A stretch of DNA of 9,349 nt from Acidilobaceae archaeon UBA162 (GTDB lineage: Archaea > Thermoproteota > Thermoprotei_A > Sulfolobales > Acidilobaceae), in contig DAJS01000030.1 of assembly GCA_002496425.1 (NCBI GenBank), positions 3,139 through 12,487 of the forward strand, in the 5' to 3' direction. The notes beneath the pieces are model-generated. The model was given only the letters and a program-made list of their open reading frames with translations. It did no database searches and was not told the origin of the DNA. Shown here one piece after another: positions 1 to 6,693 of the stretch (within the stretch, counting starts at the first letter, position 1; every line of letters starts with the position of its first letter). The position numbers and the translations under genes were made by a program.

Positions 1-581
1 GGGTACTCCCTCCTCACGTAAACGTAGACCTTCCTGGCGCCTATTGCGTAGGCAGCTATCAGGGCGCCCTCGAGCACTAGGTATGGGTCGTCCTCCATGA
101 GGAGCTTATCCACATAGGCCCCTGCGTCCCCCTCATCGCCGTTCACTATGACGTACTTCTCATCAGAGGCCTGCTCATAGGCGGACCTCCACTTGGCGCC
201 TGTGGGGAAGTAGGCCCCTCCCCTTCCCCTGAGCCCTGAGGCCTCAACCTCCTTGATGACCTCGAGCGGGCTCATGGTGCTTATAGCCTTCTCTAGGGCC
301 CTGAGGCCACCGAGGGCCCTGTACTGCTCAAGGTTCATCACTGGCCCCTTGACTATGTGCCTTAGCACTACCGACTCCCTTGACCTGACCTCTATGATAG
401 GCCTGCCCTGCTTGAAGGTGCTGGAGGGGCCCATGTAGCATTTGCCCAGGCAGTAGGTGGGAGGTGACTGCTTGACGGCCTTAGCCCACGAGTTTGGGTC
501 AAGGGACCTGGCCACGTAGCACGCCAGACCGCGGCAGTACTCCTCGGCAGGGGCCGACTCGGGGAAGGAGTAGAACGTCAT
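1..581 (-). CDS. NADH-binding flavoprotein of the NuoF/HoxF/FdsB family with N-terminal NuoE-like [2Fe-2S] domain (partial, 3' end outside window)
   Basis: The reverse strand reads 193 codons without a stop and runs off the left edge. Family members pass electrons between NAD(P)H, FMN and Fe-S clusters in complex I, NAD-linked hydrogenases or formate dehydrogenases. Residues 1-75 resemble the thioredoxin-like [2Fe-2S] domain of NuoE: FYSF near the start, then C16-x4-C21 and C44-x3-C48. Residues 117-131 (GLRGRGGAYFPTGAKW) are the NADH-binding glycine-rich motif, and 147-167 (VNGDEGDAGAYVDK, then EDDPY) are the FMN-site signature, closer to HoxF/FdsB than to classical NuoF. The C-terminal [4Fe-4S] part lies outside. 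Start: ATG at 581 is preceded by AAGGAGGAGGTG, a strong ribosome site. However, the frame stays open to 659, and the upstream residues (LPKEEV) also look NuoE-like, so TTG at 617 is a real alternative. It lies just downstream of the aminotransferase gene, in the same frame. Which complex it serves cannot be told here. Confidence 0.85.
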   Translation of the reverse strand, partial: MTFYSFPESAPAEEYCRGLACYVARSLDPNSWAKAVKQSPPTYCLGKCYMGPSSTFKQGRPIIEVRSRESVVLRHIVKGPVMNLEQYRALGGLRALEKAISTMSPLEVIKEVEASGLRGRGGAYFPTGAKWRSAYEQASDEKYVIVNGDEGDAGAYVDKLLMEDDPYLVLEGALIAAYAIGARKVYVYVRREY

Positions 582-593
582 CACCTCCTCCTT
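582..593 (-). promoter_or_regulatory. Strong Shine-Dalgarno-like tract before the ATG at 581
   Basis: The minus strand reads AAGGAGGAGGTG directly before ATG. It contains two overlapping GGAGG cores complementary to the archaeal 16S rRNA tail. The first core leaves a 5-base spacer, a usable distance. This favours ATG 581 as start, but the same bases also encode K-E-E-V of a plausibly conserved upstream extension, so the tract could be coincidental. Confidence 0.5.
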
Positions 594-649
594 AGGAAGG
601 TTGATCCTTATTGGCAAGCCCTGCGCCGCTGGGTGCCAGGACGGAGCAC

Positions 650-657
650 AATATAAG
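650..657 (-). promoter_or_regulatory. Candidate TATA box (CTTATATT) for the NuoE/F-like gene
   Basis: The minus strand reads CTTATATT immediately after the aminotransferase stop codon, in an otherwise GC-rich stretch. A crenarchaeal transcript would begin about 25 bases further on, near 628. That would give an 11-base leader for a TTG start at 617 or a 47-base leader for the ATG at 581. The gene may therefore be transcribed separately from the thiI-aminotransferase pair, although read-through is also possible. Motif and spacing only. Confidence 0.45.
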
Positions 658-659
658 GG

Positions 660-1832
660 TTAGCCGATGCCAACACTGGCCAGGTACTGGCCCACGCGCC
701 TGACGCCCTCCTCTATCACCTGCGGCTCGCTGGTCACGAAGGTAAGCCTCAACGCGCCCTTATACCTCTCGCTGAACGCGCTGCCAGGCATGAGGCTCAC
801 CCTGGCCCTCTCCAGCAGCCCCTTGACAAGGGCCTCGGAGTCCTTGGCCCCCACATCAAAGAACACGTACATACCGGTAGGGGGTTCAACGAAGCGGGCT
901 GATGGCACATACCTCCTTAGCGCCCTGACCGCCGCGTCCCTGCGGGCCCTGTAGAGGTCCACTATGCTCCTCCTGAAGCCCCATCTCCCCGGCCACCTGA
1001 GGTAGGCCAGGATGGCCAACTGGGAGAGGCTTGAGGCCCCAAAGTGCGCGTGGGCGCCAAGGACCTCGAGGGCCCTTATGATATCCTCAGGCCCATAAAT
1101 GTAGCCGATCCTGAGCCCTGGCACGCCAGGGTCCTTTGAGAACGTGTTGACGGCTATCACAGCCTCCTGCGAGTGCCTCCAGGCGAAGTCGTAGGAGCCA
1201 TCGTAGACAAGGGTCCTGTAGGCCTCGTCAACTACCACGTAGACCCCCTTGTCCTGGGCGTACTCAACTATAGCCCTGAGCCTTTCCCCTGCAACCAGCC
1301 TGCCCGTAGGGTTGTCCGGGTTCACGAGCACCAGTGCCTTGGTCCTGGGCGTGATCAACTCCTTGAGGGCCTCGGGATCCGGCTGGAAGCCGTCCTCGAG
1401 CTCCTCAGGCAGCCAGACGACCCTGGCCCCCAGGCTCTCAACTATGGGCCTGTACATCATGAACGTGGGGTCGGTGAGCACAACCTCATCGCCAGGTTCC
1501 AGGAGGGCCTCGAGGACGGAGTATATCCCTGTCGTGCTGCTGGGCGTCACTACAACCTGTGAGGCCTCGACGCTGGCCCCGAGGGCCCTGAGGTCCTCGG
1601 CTATTGCCTCCCTAAGCTCAGGAAGCCCAAGGACTGGGGCGTAGGCAAAGGCCCTCTGACCGTACTCCTTGACCAGGGCCTGAAGGCCCTCAATGAGCTC
1701 AGGGGGCGGAGGCACGTTGGGCTCACCGGCGTGCATCCTGATCAGCCCAGGGGGCTGGCTAACCAAGAGCGAGTTAACAGTGCTTACAGGGGAATGCCTG
1801 AGAGGACCGAGCCTCGAAGATAGGGGCCTCAA
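660..1832 (-). CDS. Class I/II pyridoxal-phosphate aminotransferase
   Basis: A complete 390-aa fold-type I aminotransferase of the aspartate/alanine/aromatic group, cytoplasmic, transferring an amino group between an amino acid and a 2-oxo acid with PLP. Visible signatures: GEPN near residue 36; SSTTG at 98-102 in the PLP-phosphate region; NPDNPTG at 171-177; D202 and Y205 in VVDEAY, contacting the PLP ring; the PLP-binding lysine K233 in NTFSKDPGVPGLRIGY; and R362 in LRLTF, the expected substrate carboxylate-binding arginine. The length is normal. The start is TTG, whose last two bases and the next base form the TGA stop of thiI (TTGA overlap). The N-terminal residues LSSRL and the later GLIRMHAGEPN match the family pattern, so this start is credible. 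Cotranscription with thiI is likely. Substrate specificity cannot be read from the sequence; alanine, aspartate, aromatic or branched substrates are all possible. Confidence 0.93.
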   Translation of the reverse strand: MRPLSSRLGPLRHSPVSTVNSLLVSQPPGLIRMHAGEPNVPPPPELIEGLQALVKEYGQRAFAYAPVLGLPELREAIAEDLRALGASVEASQVVVTPSSTTGIYSVLEALLEPGDEVVLTDPTFMMYRPIVESLGARVVWLPEELEDGFQPDPEALKELITPRTKALVLVNPDNPTGRLVAGERLRAIVEYAQDKGVYVVVDEAYRTLVYDGSYDFAWRHSQEAVIAVNTFSKDPGVPGLRIGYIYGPEDIIRALEVLGAHAHFGASSLSQLAILAYLRWPGRWGFRRSIVDLYRARRDAAVRALRRYVPSARFVEPPTGMYVFFDVGAKDSEALVKGLLERARVSLMPGSAFSERYKGALRLTFVTSEPQVIEEGVRRVGQYLASVGIG

Positions 1833-3016
1833 GCCTGGTCAACGGATCCCAGCGTGGTCTCGGATTTAACCCCTTGCCTCCTCCTCAGCTGCCTGACGCC
1901 ATCCCTGGCCACCAGGTAGGCCTCAGCTGACTTGACCAGGGCCACGTAGTCGAGCCCCATGGCCTTCTCGGCCTCGTCAACCTCCTCTGGCCAGGCCCTA
2001 GTGTTGGCGGGGATGGCCACAGCACAGTACTCGGGTACGTGCTCGGATATAGAGTACGTGCCGACCCTCCTGGCGAGCCCCACTATCTCGTCCTTGTCGA
2101 ACCCTATGAGGGGCCTCAGTATGGGCAGCGAGACGCCCCTGGACTCTGCCTCGAGGTTCCACATGGTCTGTGACGATACCTGGGATAGGGACTCACCGGT
2201 GGTTATTGAGTGAGCCCCGACCCTCCTGGCCAGGGCCTCGGCGAGCCTGTACATGACCCTCCTGAGGACCACTGAGCGCATGGAGTCCTTCACCTTTGCC
2301 AGGGCCTCAAACACTGGGGCCCCGTCAACGAAGTAAACCCTTATGTCATGGGCCCCTGACCAGCTCCTCAGCACCTCTGCCTCCCTCAGCACTGCCTCTC
2401 TATGGGCCTGTCCTCCCAGGGCAACGCTAAGTATGACAGGTACGACGCCCCTCTTCATCATCATCCACGTGGCGACTGGGGAGTCGAAGCCCCCTGAGAC
2501 CAGCGCTACTGTCCTGCCGGCGACGCCAACTGGTAAGCCCCTGGGCCCCTCCTTGATGTCGGAGAACATTAAAGCCCTCCCGCCGCTGACCCTTATGTGG
2601 ACCTCGACCTCAGGCTCTGATAGGTTGACACCAGCGGCGTACTTAGTCAGCGCCTCCCCCACTGCCCTCTCAACATCAATGCTCGTGAACCTGTCCTCTG
2701 CCTCCCTCCTCACCATCACTGCAAATCTCCTTCCCCTGACGGCATCGGCGAACAGCCTCTCAGCGGCAGCAACTATGTCCTGAAGCGACGAGTAGTTGAC
2801 GGCTGTAGCCGGCGCATACCAGGCTATACCGAAGGTCCTGGAGAGGCCAGCGTAGTCCCCCTCGACCTCGAGCTCCAGGGTTCCGCCCACGGCCCTCCAT
2901 GACTTCAGATTCACTGCGGCCGCCACGTTATTGACAAGTTCCCTGACCCAGCGGGACCTGGTGCCACGCCCCTTGATTGCTACCTCGCCAGCAAGCGTGG
3001 CAAGCACGAGCGTCAA
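1829..3016 (-). CDS. thiI: tRNA 4-thiouridine synthase ThiI (rhodanese-less)
   Basis: A 395-aa cytoplasmic enzyme that adenylates U8 of tRNA with ATP and inserts sulfur to make 4-thiouridine; some homologues also supply sulfur for thiamin thiazole. Order of parts: N-terminal ferredoxin-like region starting LATLAGEVAIKGRG; THUMP RNA-binding domain about 55-160, ending near FSDIKEGPRGLPVGV; PP-loop ATP pyrophosphatase from 168 with SGGFDSPVA at 174-182; TTGESLSQVSSQT at 272-284; PEYC at 328-331. C331 aligns with the active-site cysteine (C344 of E. coli ThiI) and is the only cysteine in the protein. There is no C-terminal rhodanese domain, as in many archaeal and Bacillus proteins. The CxxC that binds an Fe-S cluster in methanogen ThiI is absent: the matching site reads SVVL (248-251). 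Start is TTG at 3016 with GGGAG just upstream; the in-frame GTG three codons later is an alternative. The downstream aminotransferase overlaps by TTGA. Confidence 0.94.
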   Translation of the reverse strand: MTLVLATLAGEVAIKGRGTRSRWVRELVNNVAAAVNLKSWRAVGGTLELEVEGDYAGLSRTFGIAWYAPATAVNYSSLQDIVAAAERLFADAVRGRRFAVMVRREAEDRFTSIDVERAVGEALTKYAAGVNLSEPEVEVHIRVSGGRALMFSDIKEGPRGLPVGVAGRTVALVSGGFDSPVATWMMMKRGVVPVILSVALGGQAHREAVLREAEVLRSWSGAHDIRVYFVDGAPVFEALAKVKDSMRSVVLRRVMYRLAEALARRVGAHSITTGESLSQVSSQTMWNLEAESRGVSLPILRPLIGFDKDEIVGLARRVGTYSISEHVPEYCAVAIPANTRAWPEEVDEAEKAMGLDYVALVKSAEAYLVARDGVRQLRRRQGVKSETTLGSVDQA

Positions 3017-3046
3017 GGGGCTCCCACGGCCTGCAGGGCACGAGGA

Positions 3047-3054
3047 CTAAAAAG
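3047..3054 (-). promoter_or_regulatory. Candidate TATA box / T-tract upstream of thiI
   Basis: The minus strand reads CTTTTTAG about 34 bases before the thiI start. Spacing predicts transcription starting near 3024, so a leader of only about 8 bases. The same five-T run lies downstream of ppdK on the same strand and could equally help end ppdK transcription, since archaeal terminators are often simple T-tracts. Its role is ambiguous. Confidence 0.4.
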
Positions 3055-3077
3055 ATGAAGCTATGAGTGGCTGAGCC

Positions 3078-3113
3078 GGCAAAAGGGCTCGCAGAGTCCT
3101 AGGGCAAAGGGCT
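3078..3113. repeat. Short imperfect direct repeat between ppdK and thiI
   Basis: GGCAAAAGGGCT at 3078-3089 and GGCAAAGGGCT at 3103-3113 differ by one A, with starts 25 bases apart. On the minus strand they give two CCCTTT(T)GCC tracts right after the ppdK stop. They could be part of the ppdK 3' end or a binding site near the thiI promoter. The repeat is short enough to be chance. Confidence 0.35.
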
Positions 3114-3116
3114 GGC

Positions 3117-6035
3117 TTACCTAGATTTACCCTTGGCGCCGAGCCTCTCGGCAACGGCAGCCTGGGCCGCGGCCAGCCTGGCCACTGGAACCCTGTAGGG
3201 CGAGGCACTCACGTAGTCGACGCCGGCCGAGTGGAAGAACTTTATTGATGCTGGGTCTCCACCGTGCTCGCCGCAGACGCCAACCTCAAGCGACCGGTTG
3301 GCCTCCTTGCCCTCCTTGGTCGCTATCTGGATCAGCCTCCCGACGCCAGGCACGTCAACTGTCTCAAACGGGTCGGCGGGCAGTATGCCTTTGTCCAGGT
3401 ACTGAGCCATGAACTTGTTCTCGACGTCGTCCCTGCTGAAGCTGAAGGTGGCCTGTGTGAGATCGTTAGTACCGAAGCTGAAGAAGTCAACCTCATTTGC
3501 TATCTCCCTGGCCGTCAGGCAGGCCCTCACAGTCTCTATCATGGTTCCTATCTTGAAGTTCAGCTTGACTCCATACTCGTTCTCAACGTCCTGTATTGCC
3601 GGCAACACAGCGTTGTTCTTGACGTACCTTATCTCGCTCACGTCGCTTACCTGTGGTATCATTATCTCAACGATGGGGTGCTTGCCCTCCTTTATCAGCT
3701 CAGCCGCCGCCTCAGCTATGGCCCTGGTAAGGTGGTAGTAGATGACTGGGTAAGTTACGCCCACCCTGACGCCCCTGTGGCCCATCATTGGGTTGGCCTC
3801 CTGGAGCGCCTTGACCTTTGAGTACAGATTCCTCAGCTCCTCTAACTTCGGGTCAAGTTCCTTGGCCTCGCCCTCCTTGCCCTGATGTATCAGCTCCTGC
3901 CTCCTCATCTCCAGCTCGTGTATCTGACTCAACAGCTCCTCGGTTGATGGTAGGAACTCGTGGAGCGGCGGGTCTATGAGCCTCACCACGACCGGCCTGT
4001 TATCCATTATGTCGAACATCTCCTTGAAGTCAGGCCTTAACATGTCGGCCAGTTCCTTCATGTTCTTCTCCCTCTCCTCGTCGTTATCAGATAGTATCAC
4101 CTTCCTCAGGGCCTCGAGCCTCTCAGGCTTCCTGAACATCCTCTCTATCCTCAGCAGCCCTATGCCCTCGGCGCCGAACTTCCTGGCCACCATTGCGTCC
4201 TCAGGTACGTCAGCGTTGGCTCTGACGCCCAGCTTCCTGAACTCGTCGGCCCACCTGAGGAGCTCGTCAAGCTCCCCTCCTATCTCAGGCATCACAGTAG
4301 GCAGCTGGCCCGCGTACACGTTGCCGCTGTTGCCATCTATGGTAATCCAGTCGCCCTCCCTGAACACCTGTCCGTTGATCTCAAACTGCTTCTTGTCGTA
4401 GTCAATCTTTATGGCCTCGGCGCCCACGACGGCGGGCTTGCCTATGGCCCTGGCCACTATGGCCGCGTGGGATGTCATGCCCCCTCTCGAGGTCAGCACG
4501 CCCACGGCGGCATAGAATCCATGGACGTCGTCTGGCTTGGTCTCAACTCTAACGAGTATAACCTTCTTGCCCTCCTTGGCCCACTCGACAGCGTCATCAG
4601 GGTTGAAGACCACCTGGCCGCTCGCCGCGCCAGGCGAGGCGGGCAGGCCCTTGGCTATGGGCGTCGCCTTTACCTTAGGGTCTATGGTAGGGTACAGCAG
4701 CCTTCTGACCTGCTCCGGGTCTACCTTGAGTATGGCCTCCTCCTTAGTTATCAGGCCCTCCTTTACCATGTCAACTGCCGTCCTCACCCTAGCCAGCGGC
4801 GTCATCTTGGCGACCCTGTTCTGCAGGAAGTAGAGCTTGCCCCTCTCCACGGTGAACTCTATGTCCATGACGTCCCTGTTTAGCTGCTCCAGCTTCTTAC
4901 CAGCCTCTATCAGCTGGCTGTAGATGTCCGGCATTCTCTTCCTGAGCTCCTCAAGGCCCAGCGGCGTCCTTATGCCGGCCACCACATCCTCTCCCTGGGC
5001 GTTGGGCAGGAACTCGCCGTAGGGCCTGTTCTCGCCGCTGGACTGGTCCCTGGTGAAGTAGACGCCAGTGCCCGAGTCCCAACCCATGTTGCCGAAGACC
5101 ATGGTTACCACGTTTACCGCCGTGCAGTCAGCCATGTCAGGGGTTATGTTGTTGGCTATCCTGTAGAATATGGCCCTGGGGTTCATCCAGGACCTGAACA
5201 CAGCCCTTATGGCCAGCTCCAGCTGGACGTAGGGGTCCTGTGGGAACTCGCCCCACATCTTGCGCACTAGCCCCTTGTACTCCTCGACAAGCTCCTTGAT
5301 GAGCTCCAGCGACCTCTGCCACATCCTAGGCGCCAGGTCCTTAGGGGGCTGGGCGTCCAGCCTCGGCGTGTACTCCGGGTAGACCTTCCTTATGGCCTCC
5401 AGCTCGTCCCTGTACGTCGTCTCCGCCTCCCTGGCTAGCTGCTCGCTCTTGGCATCGAAGGCCTGGTTGAACGGCTTCTCATCCAGCGACAGGACTATCC
5501 TGGCGAACATCTGTATGAACCTCCTGTAGGCGTCGTAGGCAAACCACTCGTTGTTAGTAGCCCTTGCCAGGGCCACCACGCTCCTGTCGTTAAGGCCTAG
5601 GTTGAGCACCGTGTCCATCATGCCTGGCATTGAGAGGGCCGCGCCTGACCTGACGGAGACCAGCAGCGGTATTCCCTCGTCAGAGCCAAACCTCTTGCCA
5701 GTGACCTGCTCGAGCCACCTCACGTGCTCCTTGACCTGGTCCATGAGACCCTGGGGCAGCTGGCACTCGTCTATGAGCTTCCATATCTTCTTTATGATCT
5801 CGTCCCTCACCTGAGGCGGTGGGTTCCTCCTGAGCTCCCTCTCAAGCGCGTCCAGCTCTGCCTTCTTCGAGGAGTAGAACTCGCGGCAGGCCTGCGTGGT
5901 TATTATGAAGCCAGGCGGCACAGGCAGGCCTATCTGAGTCATCTGGGCCAGAGAGGCTCCCTTGCCTCCCAGGAGCTTCTCATCATGCCAGTCAGCCTCC
6001 TCGAACTTCAGCACGTACTTGGAGATGGCTGACAT
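3117..6035 (-). CDS. ppdK: Pyruvate, phosphate dikinase
   Basis: A 972-aa cytoplasmic enzyme interconverting pyruvate + ATP + Pi and phosphoenolpyruvate + AMP + PPi; in crenarchaea it serves glycolysis or gluconeogenesis. Domains in order: N-terminal ATP-grasp nucleotide-binding region (1-450) with GGKGASLAQM at 23-32, SVRSGAALSMPGMMDT at 127-142 and DSGTGVYFTRD at 320-330; phosphohistidine swivel domain (460-580) with GGMTSHAAIVAR at 518-529, catalytic H523; C-terminal PEP-binding TIM barrel (600-972) with DPPLHEFLP at 688-696, NPMMGHRGVRVG at 748-759, SFGTNDLTQ at 853-861 and GVCGEHGGDP at 919-928, catalytic C921. It is longer than the usual bacterial length of about 880. Part of the excess is a charged, probably coiled-coil stretch at about 700-745 inside the barrel. 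The usual GLCRTEHMF motif reads GLLRIERMF (626-634), keeping the PEP-contacting Arg. Start is ATG at 6035; a clear ribosome site is lacking. It appears monocistronic. Confidence 0.97.
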   Translation of the reverse strand: MSAISKYVLKFEEADWHDEKLLGGKGASLAQMTQIGLPVPPGFIITTQACREFYSSKKAELDALERELRRNPPPQVRDEIIKKIWKLIDECQLPQGLMDQVKEHVRWLEQVTGKRFGSDEGIPLLVSVRSGAALSMPGMMDTVLNLGLNDRSVVALARATNNEWFAYDAYRRFIQMFARIVLSLDEKPFNQAFDAKSEQLAREAETTYRDELEAIRKVYPEYTPRLDAQPPKDLAPRMWQRSLELIKELVEEYKGLVRKMWGEFPQDPYVQLELAIRAVFRSWMNPRAIFYRIANNITPDMADCTAVNVVTMVFGNMGWDSGTGVYFTRDQSSGENRPYGEFLPNAQGEDVVAGIRTPLGLEELRKRMPDIYSQLIEAGKKLEQLNRDVMDIEFTVERGKLYFLQNRVAKMTPLARVRTAVDMVKEGLITKEEAILKVDPEQVRRLLYPTIDPKVKATPIAKGLPASPGAASGQVVFNPDDAVEWAKEGKKVILVRVETKPDDVHGFYAAVGVLTSRGGMTSHAAIVARAIGKPAVVGAEAIKIDYDKKQFEINGQVFREGDWITIDGNSGNVYAGQLPTVMPEIGGELDELLRWADEFRKLGVRANADVPEDAMVARKFGAEGIGLLRIERMFRKPERLEALRKVILSDNDEEREKNMKELADMLRPDFKEMFDIMDNRPVVVRLIDPPLHEFLPSTEELLSQIHELEMRRQELIHQGKEGEAKELDPKLEELRNLYSKVKALQEANPMMGHRGVRVGVTYPVIYYHLTRAIAEAAAELIKEGKHPIVEIMIPQVSDVSEIRYVKNNAVLPAIQDVENEYGVKLNFKIGTMIETVRACLTAREIANEVDFFSFGTNDLTQATFSFSRDDVENKFMAQYLDKGILPADPFETVDVPGVGRLIQIATKEGKEANRSLEVGVCGEHGGDPASIKFFHSAGVDYVSASPYRVPVARLAAAQAAVAERLGAKGKSR

Positions 6036-6068
6036 GGGTTCCGCCTCAACTGTGGGAGAGCTAGCTCC

Positions 6069-6091
6069 CTATTTAAGCGGCTCTTTTATAA
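6069..6091 (-). promoter_or_regulatory. ppdK promoter: two candidate TATA boxes
   Basis: Upstream of the ppdK ATG the minus strand has TTATAAAAG (6091-6083) and, 14 bases nearer, CTTAAATAG (6077-6069). With a 25-base offset they predict starts near 6061 (26-base leader) and near 6047 (12-base leader). Both are good matches to archaeal box A in a GC-rich genome, so ppdK may have two start sites or one box may be unused. Confidence 0.6.
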
Positions 6092-6111
6092 CGTAGAAGA
6101 CCCTTTAACGT

Positions 6112-6250
6112 TCATGACCTCTGATAGGCCGGTAATGTGTGAGACGAGGCATGACCAAGCCTTAGGGTTCAAGAAAGGCGCTGAAATAGCATATTTGGTC
6201 TATAGCATCTAAGAACACATAAAAAGTAAGTTGCAACACGAGAAACCCGC
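6112..6250. other. AT-rich intergenic stretch, no gene recognised
   Basis: This stretch between the ppdK promoter and the broken gene has frequent stops in the frames I read and holds no RNA fold or C/D-box pair that I could recognise. It is visibly richer in A+T than the flanking genes (for example 6181-6235). Confidence 0.5.
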
Positions 6251-6649
6251 CTAGCTTCTAATGATAGCGTTGCCAATGATCTCCTTGGCTGCCTTAACAG
6301 ACCCGTCAACCTTGGACTCGTTGAGGGGGTTGACCTCATCAATGCCCTTTACGCTATCGGATGAGTTGAGCTGCGGACGGCATCAGGGTTCTCCTCTTCC
6401 GTATACTGCCACTATGACCTTAGGTCTGTTAGTCAGGAGGTTCCTGTACTCCTTAACTTGGCTTATGGCTATTTTACTGCCTCATGCGATGTCTCATTCC
6501 TGAGGCTTAGCTTGCCTCAACTAACAGGGCAACGTTGCTAGATTAGCTAGCCTTTTCATCCAATATCGCTTTCCTCCTCAGTGGATCTAGAATGGCTATC
6601 TGACCTACTCCTCGCCCTAAAGGGTGAGGGCTTCCTTTGGGCGGTTCAC
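6251..6649 (-). pseudogene. Remnant of a small gene of unknown function, broken by frameshifts and stops
   Basis: The minus strand can be read as one broken protein of roughly 130 codons. A possible GTG start at 6649 lies about 25 bases after a TATA-like CCTATAAC and gives MNRPKEALTL then a stop. The next frame reads GQIAILDPLRRKAILDEKAS then TAA (6545-6543), continuing SSNVALLVEAS. A third frame has LSLRNETSHEAVK. Losing one A from the run at 6472-6475 would explain the shift into KIAISQVKEYRNLL..PKVIVAVYGRGEP, which meets an in-frame TGA (6385-6383). The same frame then continues QLNSSDSVKGIDEV and AAKEIIGNAIIRS to a TAG at 6251. The pieces have normal protein composition and share one strand, which argues for decay of a real gene. 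I do not recognise the family. Sequencing errors, or a chance set of open frames, remain possible. Confidence 0.5.
6611..6628. repeat. Near-perfect inverted repeat (CTCGCCCT-AA-AGGGTGAG)
   Basis: Two 8-base arms around an AA centre, with seven Watson-Crick pairs and one G-T pair. It lies inside the broken gene, exactly where the reading frame is lost near its 5' end. It may be a hairpin or an operator, or just a decay product. Confidence 0.45.
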
Positions 6650-6670
6650 GGGTTTGTCAGACAGAGAAAT

Positions 6671-6679
6671 GTTATAGGG
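6671..6679 (-). promoter_or_regulatory. Candidate TATA box of the broken gene
   Basis: The minus strand reads CCCTATAAC about 25 bases before the GTG at 6649, the spacing expected for a leaderless crenarchaeal gene. It lies just past the 3' end of the tRNA. It supports, weakly, that the remnant once had its own promoter. Confidence 0.35.
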
Positions 6680-6693
6680 AACCCTTATTGTCG

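Noticed and set aside
5137..5322. 61-codon minus-strand frame inside ppdK
   Set aside because: Shadow of ppdK in a neighbouring frame with low-complexity composition.
6112..6250. Possible C/D-box guide RNA or other small RNA in the AT-rich stretch
   Set aside because: I found isolated CTGA-like boxes but no matching C box with correct spacing on either strand.
6261..6503. Plus-strand 80-codon open frame across the gene-less region
   Set aside because: It is antisense to the minus-strand remnant, has no ribosome site or promoter of note, and its residues look like the complement of a coding strand.
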